Shown: positions 1 through 9,705 of the stretch, piece by piece
How positions within the stretch are numbered: the first letter of the stretch is position 1
How the letters are laid out: the number at the start of each line of letters is the position of its first letter
NCBI RefSeq assembly: GCF_902459465.1
Contig: NC_047067.1
Span: forward strand, 10,862,840 to 10,926,839
Source of the DNA: Asterias rubens
Lineage: Eukaryota; Echinodermata; Asteroidea; Forcipulatida; Asteriidae
Direction: 5' to 3'
DNA length: 64,000 nucleotides
Notes under the pieces: model-generated
What the model saw: the letters and a program-made list of their open reading frames with translations, nothing else
The model's database searches: none
What the model was told of the DNA's origin: nothing
Position numbers and translations under genes: made by a program

Positions 1-479
1 GAGAAAAGGGGAAGTAGAAGAGGAAATAGAAAAGGAGCGCAGTGAACCTATTCAATACAACATAAGGTGCTTCCATTTGGGACTTTTATGGCTCTCCAGA
101 TTTTTGTAATATTAAATAAATAAAATTAATAATAAAACTTTTATAGCGCGCATTTCACAATACCTATCTCAATGTGCTTGCATTGATTTATCGTCCCCCA
201 AAGATGAATTTAGTTTGGTTCATGAAACATGAACTTTTGAATTCTGAAATTTGACCGGAAGTAAAGGTCACATGGGATCATACTTCAGACAAGATTTATA
301 ACATACATGTATTAAAAGTGTTTTGATATGCAATTACCTTGTAAGATTATTATAAGTAATTAATAAGGTTCTCATCAAGACATTTTTTATGTCAATATTA
401 AGAAAACTAACTAATTAGTTTAAACTAATTATAAATGTAACTATTATTTCATGACATTAGCTTTACAGTTGGTACAGAT

Positions 480-640
480 ACAATGTATTCATCATCTTCA
501 TCAGCTCAGCTTTCTTTGACATGATTCTTCCATCTTTCTCTGTTGATTTTCGAACCTGCATCCAGTATCCTCCTTCAATTGGTCAAAAAGGGTCTTCTTA
601 GGGCATCTTTGTCTGCCAGGGATGAGTTTTCAGAGTAGAA
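480..640 (-). mobile_element. LINE 3'-end relic
   Basis: Minus-strand translation reads PKKTLFDQLKEDTGC followed by a basic stretch, resembling the terminal DQLxxDTG segment of CR1/Jockey-like reverse-transcriptase ORFs. Only the last 40 or so codons remain, with frame damage. The family placement is from memory of the motif. Confidence 0.4.
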
Positions 641-719
641 TATCTCCAGCTTTCAAAGTAGAATATCTTCAGCGAGTTATTCAACAGTTAGTCAATAGAC
701 CATATTTCTGGTTTACAAT

Positions 720-1505
720 TTCCTTGGGATTGGCACAGGAGAATTTGTCAGAGTAGTCTGCACAGTGTCCTTGGGATTGGCACTAGATAATTTGCGTAAG
801 CACAATGTCCTTAGGATTGGCACTGCAGACATTTTCTGTGTGCACAAAGTCCTACATGTCCTAGGGATTGGCACCAGAGAATTTGTCAGAGCAGTGTGCA
901 CACAGTGTCCGTGGGATTGGCACTGGAAAGTTTGCATAGCACAATGTCCTTGGGATTGGCACTGGAGAATTTGCGTAAGCACAGTGTCCTTGGGATTGGC
1001 ACTGGAGAATTTGCGTAAGCACAGTATCCTTGGGATTGGCACTGGAGAGTTTGCATTAAGCACAATGTCCTTGGGATTGGCACTGGGGAATTTGTCAGAG
1101 ACGTCCATGCACAATGTCCTTTGTGATTGGCACTGTAGAATGTGCGTTAGCACACAGTGTCCTTGGGATTGGCACTAGAGAATTTGCGTAAGTTGGGATT
1201 GGCACTGGATAATTTGCAGGAGTAGTATACAGTATGTCCTTGGGATTGGTACCGGAGGATCTGTCTGAGTAGTATGTACAATGTCCATGGAATTGGCACT
1301 GCAGACTTTGTAAGAATAGTATGCACAATGTCCTTGGAATTGGCACTGCAGAATCTGTCAGAGTAGTATGCACATTGCCTTGGGACTGGCACTGCAGAAT
1401 TTGTCAGAGGATGCACAATGTCCTTGGGATTGGCACTGCAGAATTTGTCAGAGGATGCACAATGTCCTTGGGATTGGCACTGCAGAATTTGTCAGAGTAG
1501 TATGC
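720..1505. repeat. Minisatellite, about 18 units of 40-47 bp
   Basis: Eighteen recurrences of (G)GGATTGGCACTG followed by agaatttg and a variable spacer ending in agcacagtgtcctt. Units in the middle (950-1080) are nearly identical, while edge units diverge. The final three carry CTGCAGAATTTGTCAGAG. Long open frames on both strands here come from the repeat, not genes. Confidence 0.95.
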
Positions 1506-1788
1506 TCTCTTGATCTTGGCATCAGCAATCAGCATCTGTACCCAGTTCTTTTGTTGAAGAAACAGTGATTGCTTACAACCTTGCAACATCAATGACCCAC
1601 CTGTCCACACAAGGGATGGCACAACTCTCCAGGCGAGTCAAACTTCAAACACCTTGAAAACGACATGCACATATGCAGACAACCAATGTAGTACGAAAAC
1701 AGAGAAGACAGAGACATTTGCAGTAGAGCAACAGCAAAAGCTGCCACATCGCGCTGCACCGAACACTAGGCTTAAGACCGGAACTGGT

Positions 1789-2083
1789 ATGTGATCTTTC
1801 ATTTAATATCTGGAATGGGGTTTCTTTGGTAGGTATCTGCAGGTGTCAGATGGTGTCTAAGTGAAGGTTAGTGTCTGTAAGGGTCGGTTGTAGGCCTAGT
1901 CGTTTGTGTCGGTAAGTGTGGTCATGAGTGAGGGGTTAGGGTTACATTAAGGGTTAGGGTGATAGAACTCCCGGGTAGAACTAGGGTTAGGGTTAGGATG
2001 AGGGTTAGGATGAGGGTTAGAGTTTTGTTAGGGACAGACACCTACAAGAAACCCCATTCAGGATATTGAATGCAAGATCACAT
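1789..2083. mobile_element. TIR element (about 295 bp) enclosing telomere-like repeats
   Basis: The left end ATGTGATCTTTCATTTAATA... is matched in inverted orientation by the right end ...ATTGAATGCAAGATCACAT, with about 50 bp of arm similarity including GGAATGGGGTTTCTT. Between the arms (about 1930-2025) lies a degenerate GGGTTAGGG tract with GATGAGGGTTAG variants. No coding capacity. Probably a non-autonomous DNA transposon. Confidence 0.75.
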
Positions 2084-2759
2084 AGCAGCTCCATTTGTTT
2101 CAAGCCATTAGCACACCAATTAAGCGTAATTTTAATTTGCACTCTAGAGCTCTCTGAATCCCCTGCCCTCGTTTCCTCAGACAACCCAAGATACACAATC
2201 TTGATGCTCCCCTCCTGTCCAGGGGTTCACCAACCTACAACATGGCCAGACATCTCACAAAGATCCACCACCCAATTGGCCTCACACAGCACCATATCAC
2301 CAACACAAGTTCAACATTCATGTCAGTTTTGTCAAGACAACACTTGATCATCAGTTCCTCCAACACCTGAACAACCAGCATGCACTCATCAAAATGACCA
2401 TGGAACTAAAGGAGAACAATACAATCATCTTCCATGATGTTTAAGTCACCAGAAATGCAGATACATGTAGCACCCTCGCCCACACTGTACCCTGGAAGCG
2501 CGCACGCAATAAGCATTATCCACACAGGTCTTCATTCCATTATCCACTCTTGGAGTCCACCATCCAAAACAATTTGGTACACTGTAAGCCCATAGCAGTT
2601 AACTAGGTATATGGGTACCCGGAAACAGTCGTTCAGTTCCAGTTTATCGATTCCATACCGGAAACATCCAGTGAGCAGCATCTCCCACAGAAATTTCACA
2701 TTTAGTTAGGTATCCAGAGATGAAAATTATTCAGTTACATCGTTAGTGACGTCACATAT

Positions 2760-3480
2760 GTACCTTTAAAGATTATCACTTAGGCTGTGTACCCATCCAG
2801 TGTAGGATATGTCCCTCCTCATGTAAATACCATTCATTTCTATTACTTGCAGTTCTGGTTCATGTTGCTCCTGCATGATGTCATCTCTCTGTGATGATCT
2901 ACTTGTACCTCTTTTCCCTTTCCCTGTCCTTGGTTGCCAATCCATGATTCTTGTTGTCCATATATTGTTAGTTCTAAGGGTAAAGTATCCATCCCATCTC
3001 CATATAAGCTTTTTCATATTTTCCTGTTCTCTCTTGTTTCTGTGCATTTAATCCTGTCTCTATATTAAGAAATGCAGCACTAGTCTCTCAATTGCTGGTG
3101 TGCAGAGTTTATGTTCTATCAGTTTTGTTGTTGTCTGTCCATGTTTCTGCTCCATAAGTTATTGTTGATAGCCCACACTGATCCTATTATTTTTCTCCTC
3201 GCTAACATGTATGTACATGTATGTTCATATTACAAAATATTCCTGTGTCGTCCAAAGGAGCTCCATCCTGTCTTATTCCTGGTTGATGCTTCATCTTTTG
3301 TGATGTCGTTCAGTTTTACTGTTTGGTACAGTATTTATATTCATTGACCCTGGCGATCTCTTGGTCCTCCACCATTATTGAGTCATCTGTATTGAAGTTG
3401 GTCATGTACTTTTCCTTGTGCATCTTCAAATCATTGTCTTTAATTTTGTTGTTTACTTCTTTTGTCCCCATGTCTAGGTC
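2760..3480 (-). mobile_element. Degraded non-LTR retrotransposon (reverse transcriptase C-terminal part)
   Basis: Translated on the minus strand in broken frames: near 3470-3330 MHKEKYMTNFNTDDS, then MVEDQEIARVNEYKYC (the 'VEYKYLG' region of RT), then a Trp/Asn-rich piece near 3150 (ETWTDNN) and near 3000-2900 WRWDGYFTLRTNN, IWTTRIMDWQPRTGKGKRGT, RDDI. This is the order seen in endonuclease/RT LINEs of the CR1/RTE type. Frameshifts and stops make it a dead copy; no restored frame is implied. Confidence 0.75.
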
Positions 3481-4026
3481 AATTTAAATCCTACATTATG
3501 TACTGCAACACATTAAATAAAAGTTTTATATAAATAAAAACAACATAACACATAAACCACACAATGAATTTGTACAATCTATAAATCATCGCATGGGCTT
3601 TGCATACTTTTAAACAAAAGCTACACAGAGTGTGACCCCATTTGACCTTTACTTCCAGTTAAGCTTCCAGTTAAGTTTTAAACTATTATCTATTTCGAGG
3701 AAAGCGCTGTGGCTGGCTGTTCGGCTCCTTTGATCAACAGGTTCAAAGAAAGAAAGAAAGATAGATAGATAGATCAATAGATTAATTACAGCTGAATTGT
3801 AACTACATTGTATGACACATTCATTTAAAGTTACTAGATACATAAATCACAAGCAAAAATGGGAATAATGTATACTTTTAATAATTATTTACACTACTTG
3901 TTTGGAAGCAGATTGATATCAAATATACATGTAGAAAAATCAGACATACACTTTATTGTTCTAGCTACGCACTTAGAGAGGCTTGGTTGCATTATTATGC
4001 ACTTTACAAATGTCTTTATTGCTATG

Positions 4027-4235
4027 TAAAATTGGGGACGTAGTGCTTTCTGCCCTACCGGCCAGGTTTCAGACTGATGATACCCAAGCCTACATCCATA
4101 TGGAGTTTAAAAGGGGTTAACCCTGTTTCAGCCCTAGGAGTAGGTGGCAACGACCTCTGGACAAAAATAATTGTAGCTCACACCTTGAAGTGGCCTTCAG
4201 GCCTCGTGTGTCTGGCAACTTGCATAATCCTTTTT
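4027..4235 (+). mobile_element. SINE family 1 body, 5'-truncated copy
   Basis: Shares the body of the copy at 21195-21520: gtagtgctttctgc, ataccc aagcctacat, ccctgtttcagccctagga, cacaccttgaagtggcctt, tgtctggcaacttgcat. The tRNA-like head is missing. Same orientation as the plus strand. Confidence 0.8.
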
Positions 4236-4464
4236 TTTAACTTTATCAATCATGAGAACAAATTAAATTACTATGATTTGAGTGACGGCTCAAGTACCAA
4301 TGAAAAACAAATTTTCAAACAGACATTTTTGTGTTGTGTGATATCGGTTCCAACTCATAAGAAATACAATTTGTAGAAGGCATTTCATGTAATTGGTGGT
4401 TTAAGGGCCACTGAGAGAAATGACATGTTGTTTTAGGTTTCTCTATTTTTTCCCTATTTTATGT

Positions 4465-4700
4465 ACTTAAAGGCACTGAACACGTTTGGTAATTGTCAAA
4501 GACCAGTATCTCACTTGGTGTATCCCAACATACACAAAGTAACAATTCTGTGAAAATATTGGCTCATTTGATCAATTGGGCTTCAACTGAAAAAGGCTTC
4601 AGGCCTAATAAAGTATTTCTCTGTCTCCCACAGCCAGTATCTCCATTTGGTACACATGTTGTGTTTGTGCTGATAGTTAAGATGATGATTTTTCCTGCAC
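4465..4700 (+). repeat. Diverged partial copy of repeat family A
   Basis: Begins ttaaaggcactgaacacg, then tttggtaattgtcaaagacc and cacttggtgtatcccaacat as in the full copies at 21.8 and 22.9 kb. Similarity fades after ggctcatttgatcaattggg; the rest is unrelated or too diverged. Confidence 0.65.
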
Positions 4701-5324
4701 AAAGACTACCTATCTCTGAAAGAGGGGGAGAGCACAAAAGTGGTAACATAACATGAATTTCAGGAAAAGTCAATCATACTTTTCCTGAAAAGTCAACAAC
4801 AATTGTTTATGGAATGTACGAGCTGAAGGCAAGTACTTTTGTAGTTAAATGATTCTACAATTCAGAGTCTATTCTCTGACTAAATCAATTTCCACAAAAG
4901 CCATTGTATGAAGTCAATTAAATGATTTGGATATATCAATAAAGTGTAGATTTCTTAAGACCTCAATGATTTGTTGATACTATTTTATATGTAGTATTGC
5001 ATGGTCCATTCGAAAAACATAATGTGGTTATACATAAACAATAAAAAACTAGATATACTGTTTGTAGAAACAAACACTAGGTGTTCGGCTATTGTTGGGT
5101 CAGTGTTTGAATCAATGAAAAAAAGTGTTGTTGATAGCTCGTCAAATTGCAAAGAAATCAAAACCAAACAGTTTTCTCGATGTGTAATAATTTTATGGTA
5201 AAGCATCAAAAAGTGTACATTTCAACCTAAAAGCCTTTAAATAATGCCCTTTCAAAGCCGGTTTAAAAAGGTCAAAAGGTCAAGAGAAGGTCACCAACCT
5301 ACCCATTTTTGTGAAGTACATGAG

Positions 5325-5755
5325 GCCCTTTCATATGATATATAGATTGTCAAAATAGCTTATGTGGTCGAGGAAATGTGAACTGATGAATAATGACGAC
5401 TGGAGAAGAGACTAACTAACCGGAAGAGAAATGTTTGTTGAAAACGCCTTGAAAACAGACTACGTACGTAAAGCCCTTTCATATGATGTAGATTGTCAAA
5501 ATAGCTTTTGTGGTTGAGGGCATAGGAACTTATGCATAATGACGACTGGAGAAGAGACTAACTAACCGGAAGGGAAATGTTTGTTGAAAACGCCTTGAAA
5601 ACAGACTACGTACTTAAAGCCCTTTCATATGATGTATAGATTGTCAAAATAGCTTTTGTGGTTGGAGCCTTATGCATAATGACGACTGAAGAAGAGACTA
5701 ACTAACCGGAAAAGAAATGTTAGTTGAAAACGCCTTGAAAATAGACTAAAAACGA
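5325..5755. repeat. Tandem triplication, about 147-bp unit
   Basis: Three consecutive units start at ccctttcatatgat (5325, 5474, 5621). Each carries attgtcaaaatagctt, taatgacgactggagaagag, actaactaaccgga and gaaaacgccttgaaaa. The third is shorter and slightly diverged. No coding capacity recognised. Confidence 0.9.
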
Positions 5756-5968
5756 AGCTATTTATAGGAGAATAACCCGAACACCTAAAAATAGGCCATT
5801 CATCTTGAGTGGACTTACAAGTTGATGCTGCACGAGTTCTGCAGAACCGTTTACAAACCCTGATTGTCATATCATAGGAATTTGTCATTTTACATCAATC
5901 ATTACTGGAATTTACTGAAGCAACAGTTAGCACTGTGATTGTTTACTAAAGAGTATAGATTTACAGAA

Positions 5969-7472
5969 TTAAGAGTTCATTGTTACAATTGGATCCATTT
6001 CTGGATGGGATCTACACTGACCTGATTCCAATCTTCTTCTTGCAAGCTTGATGTGCAGATCCGATCTTGAGTCTTGAAACATCTTGAATGCATCTTCAAA
6101 TACATCTACAAATAAAGTATAAGAACTTCACTTAATAAGAACTAGATGTGATTCATATCATTTTCTGTAATGAACCATTAGAGAGCCAGTAGGCCCTATA
6201 TATCAACTACAAAAGTAGATGTTATAATGAAGTTTAACGGTGCACATTGTCACGATTGTCACGAGTGTAAGAATGGGAGTTCAAACAATTCGTACTACAC
6301 TTTGACGGCTGTATGGTACGCACGATATCCAACTGTAAGACAAGTCAATTTTTTTAAACAGACTAGGCATGCTGAGCGATATCGATAATGTGCATAATCT
6401 AGTAGTGTTGCAATACTCAACTATCACGAAAACCCCCTCCATTGGCTCCGCGCCACAGAGATCACCGATCACCACTCAGAACACCCTCTATGAGTGGAAT
6501 AATCCCAACCCAAATAATTGATGACCCGCTGAGCCGCAACAGAGTTGGACTTAACCATTCTGTGCGTGAACGACATGCATCCTTAAAAAAAATGGAAAAA
6601 CCCAATTCGTGTATGAAAAACCTAATGCGAGATTTATAGACGAAACTCAATAAACGCCAGATGTGAGATGGCAGATATATACAACCATTGAGCAGACAAT
6701 GTTTTTGCTAGAGATACACCAAGACTAACAGCACATTCGAGTGAATGTGCTCTTCAGGCCAATGTGCCCGCTACGGTTAGTGACACAAATGGGGGAAAGG
6801 ATATCCGCATAAAAACGTATTTCTATTCAAAAAAACGATTTCACCTCCTGGCTTGGAGTAGATAGACATAGGGCCAAGGAAGAAGCAGTACTAATTATTT
6901 ATTCAGATCATCATCATCATCATCTCATCTTCCTATACTGTGCAGAAACCTCCTCTGGAGTATACTCGCACATTGGTTGAGGTGCAAACTAGCAGGTGCA
7001 GACATAAACTCAAGGCATAAAAGATACGCATACTGTGCAAGTAAAAGCATTTTAAGCATTTTGTGTGGGGGGATGGATATTTAATTGAAGGTGACACCAT
7101 ATAGTCTGGTAATGAAGACATAAGCAGGAACATGAGAATCAATAATATTCATAATTTTGTATGATTTAAATAGAGGATAACTTTCCGTATGGCTCCACCA
7201 CTTTTTCACTCATTTTTACAAAAGGGATATATCAATCAGGTAAATTAGATACTATATTATTTTATTTCGAATGAAAAAGTGGTGGCGCCATACGGAAACT
7301 TTTCCTAAATAGATTTGGAATATGGGATTTTAATTTTGAGCATCGTATTACTTAGCTCCCACTTACTCTTCCTGTGTCTTGGCTCTTTACTGAATACCAT
7401 GCGGTAAGGCAGGTCCTGTAAACTACTGTAGCACCACCACAGTGAGTGGCACACAGTGAACAGAATACGCAT
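5969..7472 (-). CDS. Possible small two-exon gene, about 80 aa, unidentified
   Basis: Candidate coding exons on the minus strand are 7472-7367 (donor A|GTAAGT) and 6105-5969 (acceptor tttatttgtag). The phase-1 junction makes AAT, and the two exons join into one 80-residue frame. In-frame TAA and TGA lie directly before the ATG, so the start is sharp. An out-of-frame ATG four bases upstream overlaps it, which weakens the case. The second exon reads VFEDAFKMFQDSRSDLHIK then LARRRLES, an amphipathic, protein-like stretch. An alternative donor (GAATCAG|GTCAGT, exon end 6022) would continue into an exon I did not find. A non-coding first exon may end at 7635 (GGAAAG|GTAAAT) under the NRF1-like promoter at 7.7 kb. 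I recognise no homologue. The intron contains the MITE at 7175-7305. Confidence 0.35.
7175..7305. mobile_element. MITE family E copy 1
   Basis: Inverted termini GGATAACTTTCCGTATGG... and ...CCATACGGAAACTTTTCC flank an AT-rich core with ggatatatcaatcagg. It is the inverse-orientation sibling of 33568-33699; a half copy is at 12807-12885. Arms are about 32 bp and include CCACCACTTTTTCA. Confidence 0.85.
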
Positions 7473-7684
7473 TCATTACAGTGTGTTTTGGGCACGGAAA
7501 TCGTCAGAAGGAAATTGAGCGGATTTTGTACATGTATTTTAGGTGCTAAATAACCAAAGATTACCATGCACGAATTGCCAGCAGTTTACGGAAATGCATT
7601 TCGACAGGAGAAAATTAAAACAAAAAAGATTTACCTTTCCTTGGTGAAATTAAGAACTACGCATCGAGTCATATCCTCTTATTA

Positions 7685-7760
7685 GTTGTAAAATGGCGCT
7701 GCTCAACTCGCGCATGCGCACTGCTAAATCCTAGATAGCGGCGCGGTGTGGTGGCGGGGT
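7685..7760. promoter_or_regulatory. CpG-rich promoter with NRF1 and YY1-like sites
   Basis: A perfect NRF1-type palindrome, CGCGCATGCGCA, lies at 7709-7720, next to AAAATGGCG (YY1-like, 7690-7698), in a locally CpG-rich patch (cggcgcggtg) inside AT-rich DNA. A TGACGTCA half-related motif (ttgacgtcaaaatg) follows near 7776. A splice-donor-bounded candidate exon leads left from it on the minus strand. Housekeeping-type promoter is inference from motif content. Confidence 0.5.
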
Positions 7761-8080
7761 GTCACCGCTTTTGTTGACGTCAAAATGTTTAGGTTCCTTA
7801 TCCAATGGCATTGCCGTATTTCGGAAAAATGAATATTGATCACATTAGTCTTTTAACCAGTGGTTTATTTAGGTTTGCTCACTTTCCTTGGATATTATTT
7901 TTAAAATTCTGAAAAAGATTTCAACTTTTTCATTGCAGTCTGTGGTTTCCCAAAATAACCGATAATCACCACGTATGTTTTTTTTACTATATTCAAAGGG
8001 CACAAAGATTGTTTTCATTTTTAAAATCGTACAACGTTTCGGTAAAAAATCATAAATCTTCGTCAGCTATATCGTGAATT

Positions 8081-8110
8081 CATAGAGCAAGGACAAGTCC
8101 TTGCTCTATG
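8081..8110. repeat. Short near-perfect palindrome
   Basis: CATAGAGCAAGGAC with its exact reverse complement after a 2-base centre (14-bp arms). A relative with the same layout lies at 34692-34718. Confidence 0.8.
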
Positions 8111-8694
8111 GTTACTTTGAGTTGTTATAATCTTATCCTGTTGCCATAGCGTGGTAAATTCTGAAGAAGAAACCCGTTGATTTCTTGAACAACAAAAAAA
8201 ACGCCCTGTAAAGCGGCCCCACAAAAGAAAAGTATAAGCAGCTGAGCGGCGGGCGGCGAATAACCTAAACAAATACTAAATAAACGTTGGACCTGTCTTT
8301 GACAAATATTATAGGCTTAATAGCAATTAATTAATTACAGGTGTAACATTTGAGTCAAGTGAGACATTCACTGATTCAGGGAGGAACAAATAATGAATCC
8401 ACAACAAACAGTGACGGCTGACAACGAGCATGCGCGAGACGATATAAATATAATAGGCTAAATAGCAATATTACAGAATTACAGTTAAAGCGTAAGACTA
8501 CCTGTTTCTAATAGAGGATACAATGGTGGAAAGCTAAATGTTTTATAAGGGTTTCAAAAGTTCAGAACTAGACATTTCGATGATGTGTTGTAAACAAAAT
8601 TGTCTGCACATTGCTTCATACAGAATTTTTCTGAAAATGTTTTAATTATATTTGTTTACCACCATGTTTACCATAAGTATTGTAGCCTAAATTA

Positions 8695-8825
8695 TTTTCT
8701 GGGGGCGACTTTGCTAGGGGGCGACATTGTTTGGGGCGCATTGTCAGGGGGGCGACTTTGTAACAACCCGGGGCGAGCCAGTTAGGGGGCGACTTTGTTG
8801 GTGGCGAGCTTGCTAGGTGGCGAGA
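8695..8825. repeat. Short GGGGGCGACTTTG tandem array
   Basis: About eight irregular repeats of gggggcgactttg / ggtggcgagcttg separated by short spacers. A G-rich minisatellite with no recognised function. Confidence 0.8.
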
Positions 8826-8989
8826 TGAGTCAGAAGACCAGCCTCCATCTTGAGTTTGGTAGTTTCTTCTAAAACTAGATTACTTCAGACGGAAATAACA
8901 TGGATTTTGCAATCAGCAAGCTGTTTGACTGAAATTAATCAATGTTTACAAATCCTGATGTGCCAAGCCATGAACTTTGATCTTGTAAA

Positions 8990-9525
8990 ATGGCTCCCAC
9001 ACTACACGCTCAATAATGGCTCCCCCAACTACACATTCAATAATGGCTCCCAAACTACATGTTCAATGCCTCCCCCAACTACACGTTCAATAATGGCTCC
9101 CCCAGCTGCATGTACAATAATGGCTCCCAACTACACATTCAAAAATGGCTCCCCAACTACACATTTAACAATGGCACCTCAACTACTTGTCAATAATGGC
9201 TCCCCCAACTACACGTAACGTTCAATACTGCCTCCCCCAACTACACGTTCAATATAGGCTCCCCAACTACATGTTCAATAACGGCTCCCCCAGCTGCATG
9301 TACAATAATAGTTCCCCCAACTACACGTTCAAAAATGGCGCCCCCAACTTCACTTTCAATAATGGCTCCCCTATAATTGAGTGTGCTTTTAGTTGGGAAG
9401 CCATTATTGAACGTGTAGTTTGGGGAGCCATTATTGAAACCTGCAGTTGGGGGGATCATTATTGAATGTGTAGTTAGTGGAGCAGTTATTGAACGTGTAA
9501 TTGGGGAGCCATTATTGAACATATA
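8990..9525. repeat. Minisatellite with an internal inversion
   Basis: Units of about 28-32 bp (aataatggctcccccaacta, cacgttc) run forward from 8990 to about 9372, then in reverse complement (gccattattgaacgtgtag) from about 9395 to 9525. Open frames on both strands (for example 8850-9218 and 9241-9522) are products of the repeat. Confidence 0.93.
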
Positions 9526-9705
9526 GTTGAGGAAAATTTTGCATTCTTTTCGCTCTGTGGTGCAATCTTAGGACATTTAGAGGCCTAATTGAAACAGAAC
9601 AATGTAGGTCTTCAAGTGCAAAACTTGAGCCTCATGATAAGGGTGGTCAAAAACATGGAGGGACACTTGATGTCCCCTACCCTTCAAAAAGTGGGGGACA
9701 CAAAA

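Noticed and set aside
500-620. Apparent terminal coding exon on the minus strand ending MNTLYLYQL
   Set aside because: Another frame of the same stretch reads as the DQLKEDTGC end of a LINE, a better explanation.
720-1505. CRISPR-like array
   Set aside because: Repeats diverge, spacers are not unique sequences, and this is eukaryotic DNA. It is a minisatellite.
713-1622. Overlapping open frames of 60-146 codons on both strands
   Set aside because: They are the translation of the 40-47-bp minisatellite in each frame (recurring ANPKDT / PIPRTL words). No splice or start support.
8850-9522. Asn/Ser/Pro-rich repeat 'proteins' on both strands
   Set aside because: They are products of the NNGSPNYTF-encoding minisatellite, and the strand switch shows the frame is incidental.
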